Position numbers and translations under genes: made by a program
The notes under the pieces: generated by a model
The model's database searches: none
Seen by the model: the letters and a program-made list of their open reading frames with translations, nothing else
What the model was told of the DNA's origin: nothing
NCBI GenBank assembly: GCA_001298575.1
Contig: LJCV01000290.1
Span: 1 to 43,244, forward strand
Origin: Actinobacteria bacterium OK074
GTDB lineage: Bacteria > Actinomycetota > Actinomycetes > Streptomycetales > Streptomycetaceae
Direction: 5' to 3'
Length of the DNA stretch: 43,244 nt
Shown: positions 1 to 8,442 of the stretch, piece after piece
How the letters are laid out: each line of letters opens with the position of its first letter
How positions within the stretch are numbered: position 1 is the first letter of the stretch

Positions 1-90
1 TGGGTCTTGCCGGAACGGGTGTTGCTGGTGTGAGCCTTGCTGGAACGGGTGTTGCCGGTGTGGGCCTTGCTGGAACGGGTGATTCTGGCG
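1..90 (+). repeat. Three 30-bp tandem repeats at the 5' edge, inside the first mycosin gene
   Basis: Three contiguous 30-bp units (1-30, 31-60, 61-90) differ at only a few positions. Read in the mycosin frame, each encodes about ten residues of the pattern GLAGTGVAGV. The array may continue to the left of the window. Small flexible residues suggest a spacer between a signal peptide and the protease domain; this is inference. Confidence 0.85.
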
Positions 91-1220
91 TCGGTCTGGC
101 GGACAGCACGGAATGCGTCTTCGGCGGCAGCGTGATCAAGTCCACGCCGTGGTCGCTCCAGCGGATCCTCCTGGACCAGTTGTGGGCGCAGGCGACCGGC
201 AAGGGCGTCACGGTCGCGGTGATCGACACGGGCGTGGACGACCACAACGTCCAACTGAGTACGGCCATGGCCTCCGGCGGCAAGGACTACGTCGGCTCCA
301 CGGACGGTACCGAGGACCTGGAGGGCCACGGCACCAGGGTGGCGGGCATCATCGCGGCGCGCCCGCTGAAGGGCACGGGTTTCGTGGGCCTGGCGCCGGA
401 CGCGAAGATCCTCTCCTTCCGCTACACGGGCGGGGCGAACGACAAGCAGGGCAACTCGGGGACGATGTCCGACGCGATCCTGGCCGCGGTGGCCGAGGGC
501 GCGAAGATCATCAACATCTCCTCGGACACCGCGAGCAAACAGGACAACGCGACGCTGCGCGACGCCGTGGAGCGGGCGGTGGGCGCGGGCGCCCTGATCG
601 TGGCGGCGGCCGGCAACGACGGAGCCAACGGCAAGTCGGCGGACACCTACCCCGCCTCGTACCCGGGGGTCCTGGCGGTGGCGGCCTCGGACCGCAACGA
701 CGAACGCGCCTACTTCTCGCAGGCGGGCGACTTCGTGGACGTGGCGGCACCGGGCGTGAGCATGGTCTCCACGGTCCCGAAGGGCGGCCAGTGCACCGCC
801 GACGGCACGAGCTTCGCGGCCCCGTACGTCACGGGCGTGGCGGCGCTGTTGAAGCAGAAGCACCCGACCTGGACCGCGGCCCAGATCGCCACCCGCATCG
901 AGGAAACCGCCCAACGCCCGAGCCGCGGCCCCAACCGCTACATCGGCTGGGGCGTCGTCGACCCGGTAGCCGCACTGTCGGACGACTCGACCCCGGCCTC
1001 CTCCCCAACCCCGGACCCGCCTGCGGCGGCCGGCACGGGCAGGGTCGTCCCCATGGCCGTCACGATGGGCGAAAGCGAGACGGAACAGGAACGCCGGGTC
1101 GCCATCTACGTCCTGGGCACGGGGTTCGCCCTGGCGCTGGTGGTTGCGGGGAGCGGGGTGGCTGTGCGGGACTGGAGGGGGCGGCGGGACGGGCGGTCAA
1201 GCGGACGGGCTGCGCGATGA
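3..1220 (+). CDS. mycP: Mycosin-type subtilisin-like serine protease (S8), 5' end outside the window
   Basis: The frame is open to the left edge, so the true start and signal peptide are missing. The first in-window start, GTG at 30, lies inside the tandem repeats and is not credible. Numbering from that codon, the S8 catalytic triad is Asp66 (VAVIDTGVD), His100 (GHGT) and Ser261 (GTSFAAP), with the oxyanion Asn196 (AAGN). A Pro-rich stretch (about 321-340) leads to one C-terminal membrane helix (about 357-379) and a basic tail. This is the mycosin layout: a membrane-anchored protease facing outward that stabilises ESX secretion machinery and cleaves substrates. Codon use is strongly GC3-rich, unlike the genes just downstream. 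It is the first of three mycosin-like genes here. Confidence 0.9.
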   Translation, partial: GLAGTGVAGVSLAGTGVAGVGLAGTGDSGVGLADSTECVFGGSVIKSTPWSLQRILLDQLWAQATGKGVTVAVIDTGVDDHNVQLSTAMASGGKDYVGSTDGTEDLEGHGTRVAGIIAARPLKGTGFVGLAPDAKILSFRYTGGANDKQGNSGTMSDAILAAVAEGAKIINISSDTASKQDNATLRDAVERAVGAGALIVAAAGNDGANGKSADTYPASYPGVLAVAASDRNDERAYFSQAGDFVDVAAPGVSMVSTVPKGGQCTADGTSFAAPYVTGVAALLKQKHPTWTAAQIATRIEETAQRPSRGPNRYIGWGVVDPVAALSDDSTPASSPTPDPPAAAGTGRVVPMAVTMGESETEQERRVAIYVLGTGFALALVVAGSGVAVRDWRGRRDGRSSGRAAR

Positions 1221-1284
1221 CTCGGCGGCTTGGACTACGAATGGGTATTGACGGGTTTAGGAACGAGGGAGAGGACAACGGGGG

Positions 1285-1620
1285 ATGAGTGACGGTATGC
1301 GGGTTGATTTGAGTGCGCTGGATGACGTCATCCGCAAGCTCAACGGCCTTCTCTCGGACATGGACAAGGCCAACACCAAGGCCAAGTACGAGACGGATAT
1401 TCCGAGCACGGCGTTCGGCAGCATGAAGTTCCTGGAGTCCAATGAGCTGCACAGCGCTCATCAGGACCAGAAGACCAGGATCGAGAACATCATCAAGGGA
1501 CTGCACGGGCTGATTGACGACTTCAGCACGAGCACCTCGAAGGTCAGGGACAAGTACAGCAACCAGGAGCAGGCAAACACGCAAGGTGTGAGCGCTGCTC
1601 CCGAGGGTGCGGCCAACTAA
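1285..1620 (+). CDS. Small WXG100/EspC-like T7SS substrate candidate, 111 aa
   Basis: ATG at 1285 follows GAGG about 10 bases upstream. The protein is an all-helical, charged polypeptide of ESX-substrate size with no signal peptide. It lacks a clear WXG turn. Near the C-terminus Tyr91-Ser-Asn-Gln-Glu95 fits the YxxxD/E secretion motif of the protein partner that carries the T7SS signal. It is 42 bp ahead of the larger WXG-like protein at 1663 on the same strand and lies between two mycosins, so the pair probably forms a co-secreted heterodimer. The segment has lower GC at third positions than the mycosin before it. Role in secretion is inferred from size, motif and context. Confidence 0.75.
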   Translation: MSDGMRVDLSALDDVIRKLNGLLSDMDKANTKAKYETDIPSTAFGSMKFLESNELHSAHQDQKTRIENIIKGLHGLIDDFSTSTSKVRDKYSNQEQANTQGVSAAPEGAAN

Positions 1621-1662
1621 GCGGTTTCAGCGACCGGTCACTGACAGAGAGGACGTTCAAAG

Positions 1663-3117
1663 ATGGCTGACGCCGGTTACTACAACGCCGAGTACTACGA
1701 GGCTCAGGAAAAGGCACGAAAGCAGCGGATCGAAGACAAGCACAACGAGAAGCTCGAGTCACTCCCGGATGGTGGCAAGGGGGGTCCGGACCGTAGCAAA
1801 CTCGACACGCATTTCATGACGATGGGTATCCCCGAGCTGCGATCCATGATCCTGGACGCGGACCCCGGTCGGATCTACGACGTCAGTCAGCACTGGAAGT
1901 CGGTCCACAACATCCTGTCCGGCGGCGACGGCGACGGCAAGACAGGTGGCGTGGACTCGGTCTCCGCGAAGGACAGCGTCGCGGGCATGATGCAGAGCGC
2001 CGTCGAGAACGTTCTCGAGCACTGGGAGGGCGAGGCGGCCGACGCGTTCCGTAAGAAGGCCAACGAGATCATGCAGAACATTCGGAACGGAGCTGCGTGG
2101 GCCAACCACTACGGGGAAACCATGCACGCCGTCCAGAACGATCTGCGGAACTCCATGGCCAAGATGCGGGAGGTCGAAGAGCCTTCCGGCTGGGACCGAG
2201 CCTGGGACAAGCTGACGGATGACGACCGCAGCGACAAGCAGTTGCTGGAAGACATCAACAAAGGCGTAAGCACGGACGCCGCCCGCCAGGCGAACGCCGA
2301 CTCCTTGTCTGCGGGTAAGGAAGAGCAGTTGAAGGGGGTGGCGATTATGGAGCAGTTGGGGGTCAATTACAAGGCCTACGCAAACGTGGGGGTCCGGGAT
2401 GATGATCCGGTTGATCCTTTCCAGCCCCCGAACCCTCAAACGCCGATGCCTCCCCCCGTCTCCGTGCCGTCTGCTGGCAGCTCACGTCCGGGTAGCGGAA
2501 GCACCACCGTCAAGCCGTGGAGTGCCGGGCCGACGACGAGCATTAAGGCCACGCCTACGACGCCCCGTGATTCAGGTATCACCGGAGGGTCGCAGCTCCC
2601 GACGACCAAGACGCATGTCGACAGCATCTCCCCAGGTCTGACGGGGACTGGTCCCGGTATGAGTACCGGTGTACCCAGCAGTGGCGCCGGCAACTTCGGC
2701 ACCAGCGGGACTCAGGGGACTGGCATCGTGTCTCCTGGCGGAATCTCCGGGTTCGGAGGTGGAGCCACCGGACGTGGGGGGATCGGAGCCACAGGCGGCC
2801 GTGCCGGCATGGGTGGGATGGGCGCCGGCGCTGCTGGTCGAAGCGGTGCTGGCGTCGGCGGCCGTGGAGCCCTCGCAAGGTCCCGTGGTGGTGTGCTCGG
2901 CGCAGCCAAGGGTGTCACAAAGGGAGCCGGTGGCGGAGCTGGTCTGCACGGCAGCCGTGGCGGAACCGGTGCGGTCGGTGGTGCGGGTGGCCGCAAAGGC
3001 CGACGCTCCGAGGAAGAGAACAATGCGGGCGATCGTCCCGACTACTTGGTCGAGGACGAAGAGACCTGGATCTCGGAAGAGGACCGCAATCGGAATGTTC
3101 CGCGAACCATCGAATAA
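1663..3117 (+). CDS. WXG-like T7SS secreted protein with Gly-rich C-terminus, 484 aa
   Basis: ATG at 1663 has GAGAGG about 10 bases upstream. The N-terminal half (about 1-240) is helical and contains a WXG-type turn, Trp121-Glu-Gly, followed by the A-A-D-A-F pattern common in WXG100/PPE-like proteins. From about 265 the sequence becomes Pro/Ser/Thr-rich and then (about 350-450) Gly/Ala-rich with many GxGG runs, ending in an acidic tail. This resembles PE/PPE or EspA-type ESX substrates: a helical docking domain plus a long low-complexity tail. The small protein at 1285 is the likely partner and the mycosin at 3200 the likely protease. No enzymatic domain is visible. Confidence 0.75.
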   Translation: MADAGYYNAEYYEAQEKARKQRIEDKHNEKLESLPDGGKGGPDRSKLDTHFMTMGIPELRSMILDADPGRIYDVSQHWKSVHNILSGGDGDGKTGGVDSVSAKDSVAGMMQSAVENVLEHWEGEAADAFRKKANEIMQNIRNGAAWANHYGETMHAVQNDLRNSMAKMREVEEPSGWDRAWDKLTDDDRSDKQLLEDINKGVSTDAARQANADSLSAGKEEQLKGVAIMEQLGVNYKAYANVGVRDDDPVDPFQPPNPQTPMPPPVSVPSAGSSRPGSGSTTVKPWSAGPTTSIKATPTTPRDSGITGGSQLPTTKTHVDSISPGLTGTGPGMSTGVPSSGAGNFGTSGTQGTGIVSPGGISGFGGGATGRGGIGATGGRAGMGGMGAGAAGRSGAGVGGRGALARSRGGVLGAAKGVTKGAGGGAGLHGSRGGTGAVGGAGGRKGRRSEEENNAGDRPDYLVEDEETWISEEDRNRNVPRTIE

Positions 3118-3199
3118 GTACACAAATTGGGCCGGATGGAAAATTGCCTGCCATGTATGAGGCTGGCGCCCCATCCGCAGCTGAGTGAGGAGCAAGGAA

Positions 3200-4540
3200 T
3201 TGGGTTTCAACCGAGTCTGGTCCACGACAGGCGTCGTGGCATTGACGGGAGCCTTGCTCCTCGCATCGGCCCCAATCGCGTCAGCAGATCAAGTGCGAGA
3301 CGCTCAGTGGCCGCTGACGGTGTACGACGCTGAAAAAGTTTGGAAAACCTCCCAAGGCGCGGGTGTCACCGTCGCTGTAATTGATACAGGTGTAGAGGCT
3401 AGTCATCCGGATCTCACCGGACAAGTTCTTCCGGGCAAGGACTTCAGTGGCGCTGGAGATCCTCACGAAGACAATGTCGGGCATGGCACTGCCATGGCCA
3501 GCCTCATTGCCGGCCATGGGCACGGGGTGAATGGCGCTGAGGGTGTGATGGGTCTCGCACCCAAGGCGAAGATTCTTCCGGTGCGGGTGGATATCACCAG
3601 GGACAAGGGTGATACGGCGGGTTGGGTCGCTGGGGTGCGCTATGCGGTAGAGCAAGGCGTGTCAGTAATTAACCTGTCGCTCGATGATTCTTCCGCCTAT
3701 CCTGGGTCGAAAGCTGCCAAGGCGATCGAGTATGCGCAAGCACACGACATCGTGGTTGTAGCAAGCGCGGGCAACGACGCGGGAACGGTTAATTATCCGG
3801 CCGCTCTCCCAGGTGTGGTGGCCGTCTCTGCTGTAGACGAGAGTCTCAGCCCCTGGTCTAAGTCAAACACCGGGAACGTGACTGTCGCAGCACCCGGAGT
3901 GGAAGTTGCCCAGGCTGACTCGACTACCCGTAGCGGTTACGCAGTGGCAAACGGAACGTCTGGCTCTGCCGCCTACGTCTCAGCCATCGTCGCCCTCCTC
4001 CGCTCCAAATACCCCGACCTGACCGCAGGCCAGATCATCAACCGCCTGGTCAAGTCGGCGTCCTTCCTGAACAACAAGGGCAAGACGGCGCCGGACAAGG
4101 AACTCGGTTACGGGATCGCCCGCCCCGGTACTGCGCTGACGATGGACATCCCCAAGGGCTCCAAGGCGGGCCCCCTCGCCCAGGCGTCGCCGTCCACGTC
4201 GGCGAGTTCGAACGCCGCTTCCGACGACAGCACGAAGAAGTCCTCCTCGGGCGGCATTCTCCTCATCGTCGGCATCGCAGCCGCCGTGATCGTCATCGCC
4301 ATCCTCTTCGTGGTAATCCGCAGCCGTCGCAACCGCGGAGGCGGCGGCCCCGGCACGGGCGCCGGCGGCGGAACCCTCTCGTATGGTGCGGGCTACCCGC
4401 CCCAGCCCCCGGCGGGCTACCAGCAGTACCCCAACGCAGCCCCTCCCGCCCAGGGATACCCCACGGCTCCAGGCCAGTCCCCGCAGTACCCCAACCCCTA
4501 CACCCAACAGCCCCCGCACCAAGGGCAAGGGCAGTATTGA
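3200..4540 (+). CDS. mycP: Mycosin-type subtilisin-like serine protease (S8), 446 aa, 3' end altered by an IS
   Basis: I place the start at TTG 3200 because GAGGAG (3187-3192) sits 7 bases before it; GTG 3185, in frame, has no such site. A signal peptide follows (Arg, then a hydrophobic core, ending ASA-DQ). The triad is Asp62 (VAVIDTGVE), His95 (GHGT), Ser254 (NGTSGSA), with Asn192 (SAGN). A membrane helix lies at about 351-372, followed by a Gly-rich and then Tyr/Pro/Gln-rich cytoplasmic tail. The serine box is GTSGSAA instead of the usual GTSMAAP. The last codons, TAT TGA at 4535-4540, lie across the left end of an IS630-type element, so the native C-terminus may have been longer or shorter. 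Third-position base use changes sharply near 3975. Confidence 0.9.
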   Translation: MGFNRVWSTTGVVALTGALLLASAPIASADQVRDAQWPLTVYDAEKVWKTSQGAGVTVAVIDTGVEASHPDLTGQVLPGKDFSGAGDPHEDNVGHGTAMASLIAGHGHGVNGAEGVMGLAPKAKILPVRVDITRDKGDTAGWVAGVRYAVEQGVSVINLSLDDSSAYPGSKAAKAIEYAQAHDIVVVASAGNDAGTVNYPAALPGVVAVSAVDESLSPWSKSNTGNVTVAAPGVEVAQADSTTRSGYAVANGTSGSAAYVSAIVALLRSKYPDLTAGQIINRLVKSASFLNNKGKTAPDKELGYGIARPGTALTMDIPKGSKAGPLAQASPSTSASSNAASDDSTKKSSSGGILLIVGIAAAVIVIAILFVVIRSRRNRGGGGPGTGAGGGTLSYGAGYPPQPPAGYQQYPNAAPPAQGYPTAPGQSPQYPNPYTQQPPHQGQGQY

Positions 4541-5645
4541 TCCGAAACTCAAAGGGTTCTATTCGAGGACGTAGCGCACGTGTGGGCCGCCGAAGTAGCC
4601 GCGGACGATATGTGGCTGACGCTGGCGCCGATGGAAGAACCTGCGGGTTTCGGCGGCGAGTTGGGCCTGGTCGCGGGCCCGGTGGTGCATGGGCAGGCTG
4701 CGCTTGAGGTCGGCGTTGACCAGTTCGTCGGGGTTCAGCTCGGGCGAGTACGACGGCAGGAAGTGCAGTTCGATCCGGTCGGGGTGGGCGGCGAGCCAGG
4801 CGCGGACCTTGCGGGAGCGGTGGGCGGAGTGGCCGTCCAGGACGAGGTGGACCTTGTGCTCAAAGTGCCCGGCGAGGCGGTCCAGGAAGCGGCACATCAC
4901 GTCGGCGTCGAAGGTGTCGGTGAACACCATGAAGTGCATCCGACCCTTGGTGCTGATCGCGGACATCGCGTTCACCGAGAACCGGTTGCCGGTGCGGCGC
5001 ACGATCGGGGTGCGTCCCCGCTCTCCCCAGGTGCGGCCGGTTACCTGGTCGGAGCGGATGCCGACCTGGTCGGCGAAGAGCACCTCGCTCCCCTCGGCCT
5101 TCGCCTGCGCGCGGATCGCCGGACACCTCTCCTCGTGCCAGACGTGGACGGCTTCCGCGTTCTGCTCGACAGCCCGCTTGTCCGGGCGCTGGAACGTCAG
5201 GCCCCAGCGGCGCAGGTACTTGCCCACGCCCTGCTCGGTCAGCCGTACCCGGTACAGCTTCGCGATCAGGTTCCCCACCCCGGCCCGGGTCCACAGCTGG
5301 CCCGCAAGACCCACATCGCACGGCCGGTGATCCAGGACGGCCTGCCGGACGGCCTGCTGCTCGACCTCATTCAGCACCTGATGCTCGCCGACCCGGCGCC
5401 CGCGGGGCTGGGTCACCAGGGCCTCACGTCCACCCGCGAGCCACTTCGCCCACCACTTGTCCACTGCCTTGAGCGACACCTGGAACACCGCCGCGACGTC
5501 CTCGCGATCCCGCCCCGCCGCCAGTGCGGCCACCGCCCGCATGCGAAGTGCCTCCTGCGCCGACGGCGACAACTGCCGCGTGTCTCCCACCAGTTCACTC
5601 ACGCAGGGAACAACGACCCGGAACTTCTACCGTTTCGGATCAATA
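4535..5645 (-). mobile_element. Complete IS630-family insertion sequence with TA flanks
   Basis: The element itself is 4537-5643 (1,107 bp). Its ends are perfect 12-bp inverted repeats, TTGATCCGAAAC at 4537-4548 and the complement at 5632-5643, and each is flanked by TA (4535-4536 and 5644-5645), the target duplication made by IS630/Tc1-type elements. It carries one transposase gene on the minus strand. The left flank is the mycosin 3' end. The right flank is a truncated IS5-type transposase. Confidence 0.9.
4559..5602 (-). CDS. IS630-family transposase, 347 aa
   Basis: GTG start at 5602. The N-terminal third (about 10-110) contains two helix-turn-helix units typical of IS630/Tc1-mariner transposases (for example the AGRDREDVAAVFQVS region). 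The DDE catalytic core follows: first Asp in the FADQVGI strand (about 178), second Asp in LVLDGHSAH (about 257), and Glu in the PELNPDE box (about 294). The length is usual for the family and no frame disruption is seen, so the element could still be active. It cuts and pastes its own element into TA sites. It is the only gene inside the 12-bp terminal repeats. Confidence 0.93.
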   Translation of the reverse strand: MSELVGDTRQLSPSAQEALRMRAVAALAAGRDREDVAAVFQVSLKAVDKWWAKWLAGGREALVTQPRGRRVGEHQVLNEVEQQAVRQAVLDHRPCDVGLAGQLWTRAGVGNLIAKLYRVRLTEQGVGKYLRRWGLTFQRPDKRAVEQNAEAVHVWHEERCPAIRAQAKAEGSEVLFADQVGIRSDQVTGRTWGERGRTPIVRRTGNRFSVNAMSAISTKGRMHFMVFTDTFDADVMCRFLDRLAGHFEHKVHLVLDGHSAHRSRKVRAWLAAHPDRIELHFLPSYSPELNPDELVNADLKRSLPMHHRARDQAQLAAETRRFFHRRQRQPHIVRGYFGGPHVRYVLE

Positions 5646-6170
5646 GGCACGATCGGCAAGGCCCGGGACGCCCTGGCGCTCGCAGATCCGGATGATCCGG
5701 TGGGTGCGGGCCGCGGTCAGGTCGTGCGCACGGCCGGGCAGTGCGGGCGAGATCCGCAGCAGTCGCCCGGACGGGTCGGTCACGACCTGCACGTTCACCC
5801 TGTGCCGGCGGTGCTTGTGGGAGAAGTCGGCCCGGCTGTCGCCGACCCGGTCGCTTTCCGCAAGCGTGCCATCCACCAGGACGTAGTCCGGATCGGCCTC
5901 GTGCAGGGCACGCAGCAGGCCGGGCGCGCGGTCGGCCAGCAGGTCGACGACGGCTGCCACGTAGGCGTGGGCGGTGCCGACGGAAATGCCGAAGCCCGCC
6001 GCGAGCTGGGCGAGGGGGTCGTGCCGGCGCAGGTACACCAGGCCGACCAGCGCACGCTGGTGCGGCGTGAGCTTGCAACGGCGGTCACCCTCGCGGGTGA
6101 CGATGAGCGTGGTGACCCACTCGACCACGGCATGAGGCAGGTCGAGTGCGGCAGGATAGGGAACCAACAA
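5640..6170 (-). pseudogene. Truncated IS5-type transposase (C-terminal third missing)
   Basis: The product begins LVPYPAALDL after TTG 6170 and matches the N-terminal helix-turn-helix part and first catalytic block of actinobacterial IS5-group transposases: Q-L-A-A-G-F-G-I-S recognition helix, then VLVDGTL with the first Asp, and the GRAHDLTAARTH box. It stops at LADRAY, where intact relatives go on for about 80 more residues including the last catalytic Glu. The break is exactly at the TA bordering the IS630 element, whose first bases create the stop codon. The missing 3' part is not found on the other side of the IS630 copy, so the gene is dead and DNA has been lost. Confidence 0.88.
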
Positions 6171-6283
6171 GGTTCCTGCGCCAATGAGTTGAGACGTCGA
6201 ACACCTCTCTCAACGGCACAGGAGCCTTGCCCGTTGCGGGCGGCGACGTCGTCACCCGATCAGTGGCCACTCTGAAACAGCCC
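5646..6283 (-). mobile_element. IS5-type element remnant
   Basis: This covers the broken transposase and its upstream DNA. Its outer end is placed near 6283 by inference, where a GGGCTGTTTCAGAGTGG-like sequence (minus strand) looks like an IS terminus and the neighbouring host gene loses sense. The opposite end has been deleted, so the terminal repeat cannot be checked by pairing. Confidence 0.6.
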
Positions 6284-6461
6284 ACTGCCTGTGATGAACA
6301 CCAAGAGCCGTAGCGGCAGAAAGACCGCGAAGCGGTTTGCGAACCGCTTCAAGACGGTGCCGTAAGGACGCTTCACCGAGCCGGCGGAAGTCCGGCGGAT
6401 CGGTGTCGTAGGGAGTTGAGCGTCCCATCGGGGTGCTTCCCGCTTGCTGGTACTCACTCAT
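6252..6461 (-). pseudogene. 5' fragment of a T7SS-operon gene cut by the IS remnant
   Basis: ATG 6461 overlaps the stop of the gene before it by four bases (ATGA), the same coupling seen in the rest of this operon, so a real gene started here. About 59 codons look like host sequence (MSEYQQAGSTPMGRSTPYD at the start), and the frame then runs into the IS5-type end and stops at 6252. A second frame, opening at GTG 6457, encodes a basic stretch followed by a hydrophobic helix-like run (LPLRLLVFITG), so a frameshift within a membrane-protein gene is also possible. Function unknown. Confidence 0.5.
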
Positions 6462-7162
6462 CCGAAGTCGTTCCTTATGGCTTGCGCGGCGGAGTTGGAC
6501 ACGGAGTCGGCGTCGTGTCCCGGCCCCGCAGCCGCCGGTGAGGTGAACGTCAAGGTGCGTGCGGTACCGAGCAGCACGGCGCGGTAGTCGTCGGCGAGTT
6601 CGACCGCTGGTGTCACCAACTGCACCGTGATGATCGACGAGGTACGGGTGTCCGGTACCGCCACCATTCCCTGCCAGACCGAACCCTCCAGGGGTTCCTC
6701 CTGCCCTTCGGGCGGGACGCCGGGCGCCGCTGTCTTACGTACCTGCTCGGTCAAGAACCCGATGCCGACCGGTAGTTCGACGGGTTGCATACCGTCGCTC
6801 GGACCTCCTCCCATGTGGGAGGGCACCATGTCGGCTAGGACGAGCTTGGGGTTCGCTCCCGTGGACGGAACCGCTGAAATGGTGAGGACCGACAGCGACG
6901 GCTCTCCGTTGCCGTCGGGGTGCATGCCGAGCGCGCAGGTAGCCACTGACTGCTTCCGCAGCATCATCACGGTTGTGGCGTACAGGCGAAACAGCTGAGC
7001 CACCCGGTCGCGGACCTCCTGGGGGAATCCGCTGACCTGTCGTGCCAGTTCCGCGACTCCCTCCGACGACGGGTTGAGATCGAGTTCCAGATACCCGTGG
7101 GGGAGTCCGTACCAGAACATCGGCTGTGGCGCGGTGTCGGCAGCGCCGAGGTGTTTGTTCAC
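6458..7162 (-). CDS. Uncharacterised T7SS-operon protein, 234 aa
   Basis: The GTG start at 7162 overlaps the stop of the upstream secreted-protein gene (GTGA), and the 3' end overlaps the next start (ATGA), so it is translated together with both. The protein is soluble, without signal peptide or membrane helix, and mixed alpha/beta: an N-terminal helical part (about 30-70), then beta-rich stretches (about 75-130 and 160-205). I do not recognise the family. Its position directly behind a WXG-like secreted protein suits a cognate chaperone, immunity or escort protein, but nothing in the sequence proves this. Confidence 0.7.
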   Translation of the reverse strand: MNKHLGAADTAPQPMFWYGLPHGYLELDLNPSSEGVAELARQVSGFPQEVRDRVAQLFRLYATTVMMLRKQSVATCALGMHPDGNGEPSLSVLTISAVPSTGANPKLVLADMVPSHMGGGPSDGMQPVELPVGIGFLTEQVRKTAAPGVPPEGQEEPLEGSVWQGMVAVPDTRTSSIITVQLVTPAVELADDYRAVLLGTARTLTFTSPAAAGPGHDADSVSNSAAQAIRNDFG

Positions 7163-8442
7163 AGCCGGATGCTCCTTGCGAGTTCAGCGATATCGGTGCC
7201 GAAGGTCCCGAGTGTGCCTGCCGCGCCGGATGCCGCCACGCCGGCCTTGGTGGTTTCCGTGGAGTCGTGACCGATGCCGTCTTCTGGGAGCCACCCGAAG
7301 GTCTCCGCGGAGGAGATCGAGTTCGCCGCGGTGTTGATGCCGTTGAGGGTCCAGTCCAGTGCCTTGGTGGGGCTGGTGGCGACGTCCACTGCCCGGTACC
7401 AGTTGACGGCCTTCACCTCACCGGCGAAGGTACTGGCCTTGGCGCCCAAGGACATCGCCTCACCGCCCTCCCTGGCCACCGCGGACGCCAGGCCCACCTC
7501 GCTTCCCGCGCGGGCCAAGATGCCGACCCCGGGTACCACCCCCAGGGTGTCGCCGGCGAGAGAGCCCCATGCGGTCAGACCGGCCTTCCATCCGTACTGA
7601 CCCGTCAGTGAGTCCCTGAAGTCCTCGCTGGAGAGGTTCTTGGCCAGTGAAGCGGCGCTGGCCACGATGGCGATGGCGGCGAAGGCGGGCGCGAGGGGCG
7701 TGGGAAAGAGCGCCAGGAGGCCGGCGATTGCTCCGATGGTTCCGGCATGGTCCAGGATTGTCTGACCGAGGTCCTTGAGGAAATCCCCGATGCCCTCAAG
7801 GGTCTTGCTGAGCCACCCGGGTTCCTTGGGAGCCAGTTTGTCGTCCGCCTCGTCGAGCTTTTTGGCGATGGCGTCGGCTTTGTCCTTGTGCTCGGTCTCC
7901 AGGGCGCGAGCCTTGGTGATGACGTCCGCGTAGGCCTGGTTGGCGTTGTCGAGCTGAGTGGTGGCCTCATTGAGTGAGCGCTCGGCCGCACGCAGGCGCG
8001 CTGTCGCGGCGTCGGCCTCCTGCTGGCTGGGGAACTCCTTCCCGGCGAGTTGGAGGTCCGGGTGCTGGGCCGCCTGGTCATGGTGCTGCTTTGCCTTTTC
8101 GGCGGCGGACTTCTTGTCGCCTGCCTCCTCGTCATATTTCTTCGCGAGGTCGCGGTGGGAGGAGAGGTCTCCGTTCCAGACGTCGAGCCACGCCGCTGCC
8201 TTGCCGAGCGAATGCCCGGCATTCATCATGTACTTCGGCAGGTCACCGTCCAGGGCGTCACGGAAGGCGTCTGCCGCGTCGCCCTCCCAGTGCGCGCTCT
8301 CTCCGAGGAGCCGCTCGATCTGCTGGTAGGAGCTGTCCAGCGCTGCTGCCGCGGCCTTCACCTTCTGTTGCAGTGCGGCAACTTCGCCGGGTACGCCAGG
8401 AGCCGGGTTCCAGCCGAGATTCGGATACGGGTTCACGGTCAT
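7159..8442 (-). CDS. Putative T7SS-secreted protein with WXG-type signal domain, 427 aa
   Basis: I chose ATG 8442, which overlaps the preceding stop by one base (TGATG); it leaves the family-like N-terminus NPYPNLGWNPAPG. Residues 1-190 match the long helical signal domain of actinobacterial putative T7SS-secreted proteins, with Trp52-Glu-Gly54 then DAADAF, and a Lys/Gln/Ala-rich coiled coil to about 210. After about 225 comes a hydrophobic, Ala-rich segment (about 245-285) and a pretoxin-like region (GVVPGVGILARAG) to the end. No nuclease or other catalytic motif is visible. It could be an effector scaffold or a toxin of unknown type. The gene after it (6458) may be its partner. Confidence 0.8.
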   Translation of the reverse strand: MTVNPYPNLGWNPAPGVPGEVAALQQKVKAAAAALDSSYQQIERLLGESAHWEGDAADAFRDALDGDLPKYMMNAGHSLGKAAAWLDVWNGDLSSHRDLAKKYDEEAGDKKSAAEKAKQHHDQAAQHPDLQLAGKEFPSQQEADAATARLRAAERSLNEATTQLDNANQAYADVITKARALETEHKDKADAIAKKLDEADDKLAPKEPGWLSKTLEGIGDFLKDLGQTILDHAGTIGAIAGLLALFPTPLAPAFAAIAIVASAASLAKNLSSEDFRDSLTGQYGWKAGLTAWGSLAGDTLGVVPGVGILARAGSEVGLASAVAREGGEAMSLGAKASTFAGEVKAVNWYRAVDVATSPTKALDWTLNGINTAANSISSAETFGWLPEDGIGHDSTETTKAGVAASGAAGTLGTFGTDIAELARSIRL

